Assembly: GCA_034766995.1 (NCBI GenBank)
Contig: CM068315.1
Span: forward strand, 12,558,510 to 12,622,509
Length of the DNA stretch: 64,000 bases
DNA from: Acanthacorydalis orientalis
Taxonomy: Eukaryota; Arthropoda; Insecta; Megaloptera; Corydalidae
Direction: 5' to 3'
The notes under the pieces are model-generated. The model saw nothing but the letters and a program-made list of their open reading frames with translations. It was not told the DNA's origin and made no database searches. Shown piece after piece: positions 50,105 through 61,177 of the stretch (its first letter is position 1; every line of letters starts with the position of its first letter). The position numbers were made by a program, and so were the translations under genes.

Positions 50105-50744
50105 GGCCAGATATACACTAGGTGCCACCCTTATGCTACCAATCAAATGCCGGCTCTCCTCCACAAACTTTGTTTAAATGAATTAAGAGAAATCCGTGAC
50201 TGTTGGTAATTTTAAGAACATTTCAACAGAAAAAAAATTTATTGATCACTAAAAAAATTTATAAAATTTTCCATTCATTTAATTAAAACAAAATGCAAAT
50301 TGACATGTAGTAAATAAACCATATAATATACATTAAATTTTCAAGAAAAATTGGACTATAAAAAACTTTCCCACGTTACCACTTTCACAAATTCTTGCAT
50401 CTTGCTTTTCTGGTAGTGAATTCTGTAATTAAACTTTTACAATCTATGGATAGAAGTAATTTCGATTCTATACACAACACAGCAAATCTGTATAAGCGTT
50501 GTTCGGTCATCGTGGAACGAAGGTAATTCTTTATCCTATTCAAATATGAAAATGATCTTCCTGAACTGCAATTTTCTACTAACGTACACAAAAAATTTTG
50601 ATATGCTATATCAACATTTGCATAAATAGCATAATAATCATTTTGAAGAACAAATTTTAATAATTCTAACAGTGATTTCCAGTTTTTTAAAATTTGTCGC
50701 CTATCAAAATTTGCCACCCTAGGCAGTGGCCCATGTTGGTCTTG
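50102..50744 (-). mobile_element. hAT element, internally deleted
   Basis: The left end CAGGGCCAGATATACACTAG and the reverse complement of the right end CAAGACCAACATGGGCCACT continue into GGTGCCAC and GCCTAGGGTGGCAA. The pattern is typical of hAT families with CAGGGCCGG-like ends. The flanks do not show a matching 8-mer because the left side is a TA tract. The right end joins almost directly to the transposase C-terminal region, so the N-terminal BED finger and the catalytic core have been deleted. 643 bp. Confidence 0.8.
50385..50717 (-). CDS. hAT transposase C-terminal (dimerisation) domain fragment
   Basis: A 110-codon frame without internal stops. It ends the transposase: helical lead-in (LKNWKSLLELLKFVLQ), then the hallmark NCSSGRSFSYLNRIKNYLRS followed by TMTEQRLYRFAVLCIESKLL and a tail ending TRKARCKNL. 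Known: this S-x-E-R-x-F-S-x-L-x-x-I-K-x-x-L-R-x-x-M block is the hAT dimerisation domain. Here the usual SSERSF reads SSGRSF. No ATG opens the frame at its upstream edge, since the start lies in deleted sequence, so it is not an independent gene unless used as a downstream exon. Compared with the other pseudogenes here it is young or has been spared. Confidence 0.85.
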   Translation of the reverse strand: MANFDRRQILKNWKSLLELLKFVLQNDYYAIYANVDIAYQNFLCTLVENCSSGRSFSYLNRIKNYLRSTMTEQRLYRFAVLCIESKLLLSIDCKSLITEFTTRKARCKNL

Positions 50745-51632
50745 TCAAAATACTAAGTGATATATGTATATAATACATATGGGTGTATATATAGAAATGT
50801 TTATAATCATATTTATGTTGTATTTTACTTAAAAAAAGGCTGTAGTTAAAAAATCAAATAAATTTTCACTGTATTTGTTGTTTGATAAAGTATATATCAT
50901 AATAGATTTTTTAAACAAAATACTATTTTATGAGTGCATATTTGTTATTAGTTTATTTGAACGTTATCATAAATATTAAATTTAATTCTTCAATTTTAAA
51001 TTTTTCTTCAGTAAAATTTTCTGTATAAATCTACTTTGTTGGTCATTGATTACGACGTGATTTGTTTTATTTAAAAATAAAGAAAAAAATGGTTAATTAT
51101 AAGCATTATTTTAATAATTAAACGTCTAAAGCTTTTTAATGCTTTGATCTAAATTTATCAGTAACTTCATAAAAGATATTCGAAAACACTATACCATACT
51201 TATCAAATATAATACTTACAAACATTTTGTAAAAAACATAATATTGTATTTCATTCATATTTACACAGAATACTCTTATTGATTCTTTTTAATAGATCGT
51301 CACAACGTACATATGATTTATAACTTTTTATTCATATAATTTTGGCATGGCATATACTCGTATTTAAAAATACATGATAATAATTTCTTAAACAGTATAT
51401 AATTGGTATTTTTGTAAAAAATCAGTTTGTTTTTATTTTTACCTAGTAATAATTACGTTGAATTCGTACACCTTTTACATAAATATAACTTTCATTTTTT
51501 TTCTAAGAATGATACTTTTCATAAATTATTTCAGTCCTCTACATTTTGTCAATTGTAGATCCATTTATCACAATTAATTACAGAATAAATAAAAACGCTT
51601 CAAATAAATTGATTTGGAGAATATTTAGCTAG

Positions 51633-51636
<4 letters not shown>

Positions 51637-51689
<53 letters not shown>

Positions 51690-51710
51690 GTGTATATATA
51701 TATATATATG
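51637..51710. repeat. TA microsatellite with TG interruptions
   Basis: Two TA runs separated by GTATATGTGTA. Confidence 0.9.
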
Positions 51711-52146
51711 TTTATTAAAAAATAACCATGTCAAAAATTGTTTAAAAATAATTTAAATAAACACGATCTAACCGTAACTGATATATTATATATGCCTGAC
51801 ATATATCTTTTATATATATATATAGTTCCATTAATGTATTTTCACAATGACGTCATAGTTTCATCAAGCTCATATATTTTATTCGTGAGCTTCTGCTGTG
51901 CAACGTATATACGACTCTTGGGAAACAGCTTTCCAAGAACTCAAATTAATCTACTTATTCAAAACGTTAAACATATCTGCTTAACGTTTACTTCTTACTG
52001 TCTCATAGTTAAATATATTACAAATTGTTCTGTCAGTATCTTTTTAGAACATTAATTCTGAAAGCTTTAACAATAGTCTTATGAAAATAAGTACACTGTA
52101 TAATGAACATTGAATATCAACGAATTGCAATCTATTACGTATTCAT

Positions 52147-52147
52147 G

Positions 52148-52189
<42 letters not shown>
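52147..52189. repeat. TA/GA compound microsatellite
   Basis: TA run followed by nine AG units, the same arrangement as at 18109-18164. Confidence 0.9.
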
Positions 52190-52537
52190 AGGAAATCACA
52201 TTATAATAATCTTCTTAAAAGAGACGATCTATAATTGTGTAATATTTTATTACAATTTAGTATATAAATGAAATGAAAATATGCAAAGTTCGGTTAATGG
52301 AAAAAATTAAATAAATTAAAACATGATTGTTCAAGTTCGATTTGATCTAAAGTGAAGTCTTCAACTGTGTTCTTTGGATTAATTTTGAATACTTTTATAA
52401 TATATATAATTATCATTTTTTTATAATTCTAAAAGTGAATAAAATTAAATTTTATTTGTTTTTGTTCTATTTTACATACAAGTAAAGTTTTCCTGCCAGT
52501 ATTTTGTGAAATTCAGAAAAATCGATTTTATATTTGT

Positions 52538-52539
<2 letters not shown>

Positions 52540-52581
<42 letters not shown>
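52540..52581. repeat. (TA)n microsatellite
   Basis: Pure TA run. Confidence 0.9.
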
Positions 52582-52586
<5 letters not shown>

Positions 52587-52915
52587 AAAATTGAGATATT
52601 ATAAATTGATGTTTTATTTTTGTAATAATTTAACTCTCTACCTTTAAATATTTTTGGTCATTAGTAATTTTTAGTTCTTATAATTACTATCTTCTTGTAT
52701 GGAAATTAACAAGAACAAAAGCTTTTCGCAATAGAACAAAAAAATATTAGTTAAATATTTATTCCTCGATAGGAACTACTCATAAAAAACTTTCGCATTT
52801 AAAAATTGGAAATAATAACAATTTTATATATAAAATAAATATTAAACAATACTTAAAAGTTCTGTAGTCACAATACAATTGACACTGAACTAAATTAACT
52901 TTCACAAAACAAATT

Positions 52916-53045
52916 ATTTTTTCTCCTCACAAACCACAAAAAAATCTGAACATTTTCTTAAAATAAATCATCATCGATCATGTTTTTATTGTTCCTTATG
53001 TACATTTCTATGATAATTCTATCATCCTCCGTGTGTAAAATCAAG
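52916..53045 (+). repeat. Dispersed repeat family R, copy 2
   Basis: Carries TTCTCCTCACAAACCACAAA, then AAATAAATCATCATCGATCA, then ATTGTTCCTTATGTACATTT and GATAATTCTATCATCCTC, collinear with copy 1 at 24460. Confidence 0.6.
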
Positions 53046-53205
53046 AAAACTCATTTTATTTGTATAATTTTGATCAAAACATTTTTGTGATCTGTGTAAT
53101 GAAAAAAGAATTTGTTCGTGTAAACTCTCTGGTCATATAATAACACAAATTTACATAACATTAGAACAATATTTATCATTATCACTCTGACAAAAACAAT
53201 AACTA

Positions 53206-53640
53206 TTAGATTGGTAAATAATTGGAAAATAATTGTTTTTTTTATGAATTCTAACGTTATTTTTTCCAATGAGTATTATTTCATCGTGTTCATTTTAACA
53301 TCATTTGAAAGTGCATTTTTCGGTCTGTATTTTGATAACATCGATTCTGGTTTTATTATTAATTTTGCTTCAGATTGAGGTATTGAATTAAAAATGAAAA
53401 AGCAGCAGAGATTTTTTTTGTACGAATTCAAAACTGATGATAAAGTAGCAGAAACAGCTCGTAAACTAAACGATCATTTTATTGATGTAGGTACTGTTAA
53501 GGAATATATAGTTCAATGGTGGTATCATAAATTTCGTTCTGGGAATGAGAGACTAGAAGATTTAAGAAAAAGTTAGACGTTAGTCATCCAACAGTTCTGA
53601 ACCACTTAAAACCAGACCACTTATTATTCTTCCAACCTAA
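53206..53640 (+). mobile_element. Mariner copy f, 435 bp, TA duplication intact
   Basis: Left end TTAGATTGGTAAATAATTGG with an internal small insertion, and right end in reverse complement TTAGGTTGGAAGAATAATAA. TA lies on both sides (53204-53205, 53641-53642). About 190 bp of 5' leader precede the transposase fragment. Behind the fragment, DVSHPTVLNHLK (another frame) joins the 3' terminus. It has lost the linker segment that copy d retains, plus the catalytic domain, so it is the shortest coding member. Confidence 0.88.
53394..53576 (+). CDS. Mariner transposase DNA-binding fragment with intact ATG
   Basis: A 60-codon frame that begins at the expected transposase ATG and is uninterrupted through the first helix-turn-helix of a mariner transposase. 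It reads MKKQQRFFLYEFKTDDKVAE, TARKLNDHFIDVGTVKE, the recognition-helix block VQWWYHKFRSGNERLEDL, and stops after RKS. Compared with sibling copies the recognition motif reads WWYHKF rather than RWFQKF. It lacks the second helix-turn-helix and all catalytic Asp residues. If translated it could bind mariner termini without cutting. That role is inference. Confidence 0.75.
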   Translation: MKKQQRFFLYEFKTDDKVAETARKLNDHFIDVGTVKEYIVQWWYHKFRSGNERLEDLRKS

Positions 53641-54463
53641 TATTATCAATATAAGAAAGTTTATAAATGTTATATTTGATTTTAATATTTTACTTAATAC
53701 ATATTAAGATCAGGTATTATGTTATTAATATTATAATCCATGTATCTATAAAATTTTAAAGCTACATATTTACTTATTTCATAGTTAAGTTTCATTTATT
53801 CGATAAAATCGTTGATTTTTAATAAATACTTCTTTTTATGTCAGTATACAAATTTATAACATAATTATTTAGTGTCATAATTTTGAATAATAACTATTAA
53901 ATATATATCTTTTTGCACAGATAATGTACTATTTTTTAATTAATAATATACTTTTTTAATTAGTAATATCTAACTAGTAATATCTGTTTATTAATTCCTA
54001 ATTACAGTAACTCATAAAATAATGAAACATTTAATCTAAATAAAATGTTTTAACCTTTGATAAATTTTGAATAGTATCATGTTTGATTTTTCATTGATTA
54101 CAATATTTCTATTTAGTATTAATATTGTGATTGAATTGTATAAATTAATATTTATAGTTTTATTCGACTTTAAAATATGGAAAAATAATCTTATTTTATT
54201 CACTGACATTATTTTGTATTTTACTTATCGATAAACAATAAATTAATGTATTAGAGTTCGAACTAACTTTTGATGAAATTCGTAATTCTTTTACTATTTC
54301 AATTCAAATTGTTTTTCGTGTAAAAATATAAATATGAAAATACACATAAGAACTCTTGGAAAATCACAATAAACAGATGTTTACTTTAGTTGTGGCAACA
54401 AGTGTTTGCAACGCAGTCATGACTTGTTATAAGCCTACAGTTTTCGCATTCGTTGACCTTTGT

Positions 54464-54520
<57 letters not shown>

Positions 54521-55252
54521 GGTAAATTTTCCTTAGTAACAGTAGTAGCAAGTACAGAGCAACCGACAACGTTTATTCGTAACGCACACAAAACACACAG
54601 ACGGATATTTTTATATCATATAGGTGTTTTATTTTCATTTTATAAATGTCGATGTTATATTTTCATCACGTTTTCACGCCTTGTTCAAATTATTTATTTA
54701 CAAAACGTGACTATTTTAAATCCATTGATTGTTGATTCGTATCTTGAATTCATGTATGCTGGGTATTTATTATTATGCGAAATCGTTTAAATTTTACATC
54801 ACTAATTCATCAATACGTTTTAAACAATTCTATTCTAACATTTCTAAATATATTAAAGTATATGTAAATATGGTTTACCTGTTACAATTCGCCTTAAATC
54901 TCTATATATGTTCTTTTTTTGAATTTAAATATATTAAGGTAACAATATTTTTTTATATGTTATAAAATATATATTATTCAGACTCCTATTTCTAAAAATG
55001 ATCAATATTTAGATATGTTTCATAACCTTTATTTATCGATGTACTTTAGTCTTGCGCAAATTAACGATACAATTAAATGAAGTATTGTTAAAGAATTTAT
55101 ATTTAAATTTTGCTTGAAATAAACACTTGACTGAGTTTAACAAATTTGTCATTTATCTTCAATTAAACTAATTTCATTAATCTATTATCTTCAAAGAAAA
55201 TAATTTAATTATCTTGAAAGGAAGTAATTTAATTAATTTATGAATATCTAAA
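53641..55252. other. AT-rich non-coding DNA
   Basis: TA tract at 54467-54518. The 144-codon frame at 54356-54790 runs across that tract and has no recognised domain. I do not call it a gene. Confidence 0.5.
54467..54518. repeat. (TA)n microsatellite
   Basis: Pure TA run. Confidence 0.9.
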
Positions 55253-55254
55253 TA

Positions 55255-56074
55255 GAATGGGGTTTCAAAAAATTCGTAGAAGTGAATAGAAAATCAATAG
55301 TTAGGGTAATAAAATTATTGTTATTTTTCAACATAATCTCCCTTAAGTACAATACATTTCATCTAACATTGCTCGAGTGCCATTATGCTAGTGTTAAAGT
55401 GAGATTTCGCAAGTTCTTCAAAATAGGCTTATTACCTCCACATCTGTGTTAAATCTGTTCCCAGTAAGGAATGTTTTCAGTTGTAGAAAGAGATGAAAGT
55501 CAGAGATGGGCAGGCTGGTGGATATGATGCATGAGGAACTAATTCAAAGCTAAGAGAATGGATTTGGACGATTGTTTGTATCGATGAATGAACCGAAGCG
55601 TTGTGATGAAATAGAATTTTTGCGGTATGTTCTGAGTCGTTTTTTATTAATTAAAGCTCGTAAATTATACAAAAGGGCATAATAATAAACGCTGTTGATT
55701 GTAATTGTCCTTTTTTCAATAATCCACCAACAAAATTCCCTGCGCATCTCAAAAAATTAAAGCCGTGACTTTGCCTACCATTTGAACTTCTTTGATCTCC
55801 TCTCTTAGTCATACTATTTATCTTTTCAAAAATTTGGGTGCCGTTCATATCATCCAGAACTAAAAATTCAATAACCGCACATTTCAATTTATCCTTTTCA
55901 CAAAAATAGCCGAACACATCTATTTATATTTCTGTCAAAGTGAAACTAAGAGACGTTTTGCACTCAGATTTTTACACACTGCTAATCTAAGATGCCACTT
56001 TAAGAAATAAATACTTTCAAGTCTCCCTAACGCCAACTATATGTTAATACTACGAATTTTTTGAAACCCCCTCC
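55255..56074 (-). pseudogene. Mariner relic with both termini, 820 bp (second family)
   Basis: The left terminus GAATGGGGTTTCAAAAAATT and the reverse complement of the right terminus GGAGGGGGTTTCAAAAAATT both continue into CGTAG and are flanked by TA. The minus strand retains an N-terminal piece (KCAVIEFLVLDDMNGTQIFE, near 55840-55885) and a C-terminal piece. The latter includes FELVPHASY-like sequence where P-H-P-P-Y-S-P-D is expected, then AYFEELAKSHF and KCIVLKGDYVEK. The middle of the protein is deleted, and the last catalytic Asp position in the S-P-D-L-A-P motif is disrupted. The termini and protein differ from the TTAGGTTGG family, so this is a separate mariner lineage. Confidence 0.85.
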
Positions 56075-56076
56075 TA

Positions 56077-56793
56077 GTTTTAAGTCTAATAAAAATTTAT
56101 TATACAATTTAATATGTTTTAAAATTACTTTCATAAATAAAATATTGGATTATTATAAATGCAGCAACTTTAAAAATATAAATCACTGAGAAAGTATAAC
56201 AAAACAATATTATTTTAATAATGTATGTTACTTTTGTATCTTTTTTGAAAACTATTTTTTAAAAAATGACATCTATTCAAATAACATAAGCGAAATTGCG
56301 TGGAAATAACTAATTATTATTCAGATATAACAGTGAAGTATTATACAAACTATTAAATTAAATTAACATTTTGTATTTTCAACGTAGTGTAAAACACGTT
56401 AAATTTCAAATAACAAGAACTAGGTCGTCCGTTCTTGTTTTACTAACTTTCCATCCGCAAGCACACTCATAAATTCCGAAGTATTATTACTTCACTATGC
56501 ATATAAGAGTAAATCTTTATAGCTTTAATCGAAAACTCTCTTGAAAGAGTATTCATTTATCTTCACGAGTAAATTTATCTAATGCGATACAATATCAGAT
56601 ATGTAGACGAATTCTATTATATTTTAAAGTATTTAAGTACATACATAAATCAATTAACAATTCATAATAGTTCAAATGGCCTTTTTCACATCAAATTATT
56701 TAATAAGCATACATTTTCAATCATTATCTTATGCTTTTAATAATTTTTTATGTCATAAATTATAGACACAAAATTTAAGTTTATTACCATAAA

Positions 56794-56852
<59 letters not shown>

Positions 56853-59300
56853 GAAATTTAATTAAAGCTCTTATATTCTGAAAAATATACATCATTATTA
56901 AATACATATTCATAACAAACTAAATTACAAAATCAGAACATCCAGACAAACAAAAAATGGTTTGAATAGAAAAGTATTGTGTATTGTAAGAAGTTTAGTT
57001 AAAAATAGATTTTTTTTATGTTTTTTTTTTTATAAATTATAACAGTTATTGTTAATCAAATTATTAAAATAATATACATATTTATAGTAATCAATTTTTA
57101 TTGAAAATATAAATTTCGGATTCAGTACAAATATAGTTTAGGATGAATTTAAAAAACACACTTTCCTTATATTGACATTCATGAAAACTATAAAATTATT
57201 TCTGCAAACACACACATGTGTATATATATATATATATATATATATTTCCTTTTACTTTTTTTTGCACTGGAATATTCAAAGAATTGAGCTAGGAAACATA
57301 GCTTTTGCGTTTGTTATTCGCATATAGACTAGAAATAACTTTTTAAGAGATTTCAGACAAGTTTTGAATAAATATCTTTCTATAAGGGTTTTTTTTAAGA
57401 AAACTTGTATAAAAAATATGTAAAAATTTTTACTAACGTAAATTGTGTTGAAATAATGTCAAAAGTGTTCTATATTTTATAAGATATAAAAATGTTGTAT
57501 AAACAAAATTATTTTAGAATAAATTATTCATTATTTATTTTCTTTTCATGCATTTAAGTATCGAGTTCAAGTAAAATATAGAAAAAAGTTTAAATATTGA
57601 GAGTAATGTATTTTCTAGGTCCTGTGTATTATTTGTTTATCATTCTAAAAAGAATATTATTTCGTATTAATTTATATTCTTTATACAATTGTTTTTCTTA
57701 CAAAAAATTCATTCAATAGTAAATGATTAAACATAATAACAGACATATTTTAATTCTATATACAGTATGTGTCCATTTACAAACATGTATTTTTTACATC
57801 TCAAAAATGATTTAAATAAATGGTAGTAGTATGATTTTTGTGACAAATTTAAGATTTTATGTGCAAAAAGAAATAAAATCTTCGAATAAAAGCCGTAACT
57901 TTAAAATTGATCTCGTGTAAATCATCATAAAATTTATATCCTCATCTTACATTTTATTGTACATTTTTATATGTACAAACAAACTCGCATAACATACGAT
58001 TATATATATATATATATATATATAAACTTTTATGAATCTAATAATTCCTAAAAGTTCAATCATATCAACATTTAATACTTCAATGTTTATAGTCAATCCT
58101 ATGCAAATGTTTTTCGAATGACAACTAATAAAATTCATCATACTTTTCTTGTAGATACATTTTTGCTTTCTAAGTTACAATAATTTCAATTCTCGTAGTA
58201 CTGAAAAATATATCGTTTCATCTAAATACGTTGTTAGAAAAATATATAACTAGAAACAAACAATACTAAAATACATATGTTTTATTCGGATGCCATATAA
58301 ACCTACAAATCTAATAACATTTATTGAACAAAAATAAACAATGAATGAAAAAAGTCACTAACTCATAAAGGTGATGATTAGATATTTATAACGTATTATG
58401 TCTAAATATCATTTTATTTATATATTGTTAAAATAAATAATATGTTATTTTTATATTGATAATCTTATTTTTACGACAAAGTTGTAAATAATCTAATTTT
58501 AGATGGTATTTTATGTTTCTAACAGAAGGCTCTTCAATAATAATAAAAATATTTTTTACAGTTAAAATAATATTCATTTATCTTAAAAATAATATTAGAA
58601 ATGAAATATAAATAACATGACTACATAGTTAGTCATGTATTCTTTTAAAATATTTCACTAACGATTTTATTTTAACATTTACAGTACTTATTTTAATACC
58701 AAACATGATAATATGTACATTTTTTTATTATATGTTAATACATACTCAATAAATTTTAAATTTAGTTTACTTAAGATTAATTATTACTACAATTAAAATA
58801 ACCAATATAAAAAGACTAAATTTTGTAAATAATAAAATTGTAAAAATAAAAAAATATGTTTTATTAAATAATTTCTATAAAATGAATTTTAATCTTGATA
58901 AAATATTAAATATTACACATAAATAAGATGTATAAAGATATAAGTAATAAGAACGAAAGTGATCCAAGTCAATGAACGAACTAAATATCTCAGAAAGAAT
59001 GAATGAAAGTCTAAAAATAACTCTAGAATATAATTTATATTAAACATAATTTGGCAAATGTCCAATAATCATAAAAAGTTTGGATGTGTTCCAATTTTCG
59101 TCATCAGCCAATCATTCTTTTTTATTTTGAACTTTGCCGAAAGACATGAAATTACAATTACATATATTTTCCAACATTCTATAAAATCAGGTTTTCTTTA
59201 ATTTATTATTTAATAAAAAAATTAAAAAATAGTTTTTGGTATTATCAGTAAATACACTTTCGAACATATATTTTTTTTCTATACATTAGCGCGTTAAAAA
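56077..59300. other. AT-rich non-coding DNA
   Basis: About 3.2 kb with no recognised gene. TA tracts at 56796-56846, 57217-57244 and 58001-58022. Confidence 0.6.
56796..56846. repeat. (TA)n microsatellite
   Basis: Pure TA run of about 50 bp. Confidence 0.9.
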
Positions 59301-59335
59301 TGATGAAATAGTCATTTACTAAATTTATATAAACG

Positions 59336-59924
59336 CCATATCATAATTCCTCCACTGCCGTCCTTTACTGTATTTTTAAGATTTTTTTCATCCAATTCTG
59401 TATTGGGTTTTCTCCACACTAATGTTCTTCCATCATATTGAAAAATATTGAATTTACTTTCATCCGCAAACAGTATTTGGGTCCAAAACTGATCAGGTTT
59501 ATTTTGGTGTTGCTTTGCAAATTTAATCTCCTTTTTTTATTTAATTTACTTACAAGAGGTTTTCTTTCTAGCGATTATTGCCTTAAACTCAGCACGATGT
59601 AGGGTTATGCGTACTGTTTTCGGATGGATTACTTTGTTAAATTCTTCTTTGATTTATGTAGAAACTTCTGAAGAAGAGAACTAAGATTTTGTTTTATTTT
59701 TTCTAATAAGAGCTTCTTCTTTTGTAGTAAGTATTCGTCTCCAAGCATTATGTGAACAACTTTGTAAAGTTTTACTATTTCCAAAACGTTTTATGATACT
59801 GCTAATAGTATAACAGCTTCTTCCAGCTATTTTTACAATTTCATTAAAGATTTTATTTTCTTTTCGTAAACGTAAAATGACTTTTCTTTCACCTTCTGCG
59901 GTTTCTTTTCCTCTACCACATACT
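59336..59924 (-). pseudogene. Tc1-like transposase, truncated after the first catalytic block
   Basis: One frame on the minus strand reads for about 196 codons with four internal stops and no frameshift. The N-terminal part GRGKETAEGERKVILRLRKE, NKIFNEIVKIAGRSCYTISS, IIKRFG is the first helix-turn-helix of a Tc1 transposase. It is followed by AWRRILTTKEEALIRK (second DNA-binding subdomain) and EFKAIIARKK. The catalytic start ILFADESKFNIFQYDGRTLV holds the first Asp of the DDE triad, and WRKPNTELDEKNLKNTVKDG leads into the GG-x-x-M-x-W motif (SGGIMIW). Sequence homology stops there, so the second Asp and third acidic residue are missing. The codon at the expected start is GTA, so the start is lost. 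Full-length Tc1 proteins are about 340 residues. Confidence 0.9.
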
Positions 59925-60294
59925 ATTAAGCAAAGGCCAGAAAACTTCTCAACTAAATAAATGTTTTCTATTCAATATGAACGATAATGAGTCTTAAGTG
60001 CATTATAAAGGGTATTTCCTCAATTTGTTCTTTAAAAAGAGAGTTTGTATAGGTTTTAAGACGTTTAAACAATTTTGTGTGAAAAAATCTGTCCAAGCAA
60101 AAGTATGGTTTATTATGTAAACGTATGTATATTTTTCTGATTATATTTTATTTGATTTCTTTTTTGTACAATTTAAAAGATAATAAATAAAAGAATAATT
60201 TTGTTAAGTAAATAAATTGCATTTGTTAAAAATATGTTTTTTCAATGGTGTTTTACTTTAAATCCCAATTGTGCAAATAATTCTGCCCGTCACT
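59336..60294 (-). mobile_element. Tc1-like element, copy A (3' end missing)
   Basis: The 5' terminus in minus orientation is AGTGACGGGCAGAATTATTT followed by GCACAATTGGGATTT, starting at 60294. It is followed by about 370 bp of leader and the transposase. No matching terminus exists on the low-coordinate side. The 5' leader is shared with copies B and C. Confidence 0.85.
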
Positions 60295-60376
60295 TTATAT
60301 ATAATCAAAATTATCCACAAAAAACTATAATGTTGCAAATAATCTATCAGTGATATTCATATAGACATACTAATAT

Positions 60377-60418
<42 letters not shown>

Positions 60419-60602
60419 CGACTACGTTGCGATATATCTGATAATAATCATATAGATATAATGAGTTTTAAAAATTATGTTTATTGTTTCATTCGGTTCA
60501 TTTATATGGGCGAAAGTACCGAGCAGGGGGTAAAGCCCTCTAGTGTATATATATACATACATATTAGTATGCCTATATGAACATCACTGATAGATTATTT
60601 GC
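59805..60602. repeat. Left arm of a large inverted repeat
   Basis: Runs from the Tc1 transposase N-terminus through its leader and terminus, then through a flank with TGTGGATAATTTTGAT-type sequence, a TA tract and a GC-rich core (GGGCGAAAGTACCGAGCAGG). It matches 60940-61742 in reverse complement, with scattered substitutions and microsatellite length differences. Confidence 0.8.
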
Positions 60603-60939
60603 AAAATTATAATTTTTTGTGGATAATTTTGATTTTATATAAGTGACGGACAGAATGATTCGTACACTTGGCGATTTAAAGTAAAACAGCATTTAAAAAA
60701 TATATTTTTAACAAATTCAATTTATTTACTTAGCAAAATTATTCTTTTATTCATTATTTTTTAAATTCCACAAAAAAAGAAATTAAATAAATTATAACCA
60801 CAAAAATATACGTACGTTTACATAATAAACCATACTTTTGCTTGGATATATTTTTTTACACAAAATTGTTTAAGCGTGTTGAAAACTTGTACAAACTCTC
60901 TTTTAAAAGAACAAATTGAGGAAATCCTTTTAAATAATC
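60603..60939 (+). mobile_element. Tc1-like copy B (5' leader only), spacer of the inverted repeat
   Basis: The terminus AGTGACGGACAGAATGATTC at about 60642 is followed by leader sequence that ends at GAGGAAATCCTTTTA (60935), before the transposase start. It is shorter and more diverged at the terminus than copies A and C. It sits between the two arms and carries the same flank as the others. Confidence 0.75.
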
Positions 60940-61129
60940 AAATAATCTATCAGTGATGTTCATATAGGCATACTAATATGTATGTATATATATATATATA
61001 CACACTAGAGGGCTTTGCCCCCTGCTCGGTACTTTCGCCCATATAAATGAACCGAATGAAACAGTAAACATAATTTTTAAAACTCATTATATCTATATGA
61101 TTATTATCAGATATATCGCAACGTATTCG

Positions 61130-61177
<48 letters not shown>

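Larger units (their letters stand above)
50745..52915. other. AT-rich non-coding DNA
   Basis: No gene recognised. A 105-codon plus-strand frame at 51738-52055 has no known motif. TA tracts at 51637-51710, 52147-52189 (ending in GA repeats) and 52540-52581. Confidence 0.5.

Noticed and set aside
54356..54790. 144-codon plus-strand frame as a gene
   Set aside because: Its middle is the TA microsatellite, and the flanking parts show no motif and no plausible splice structure.
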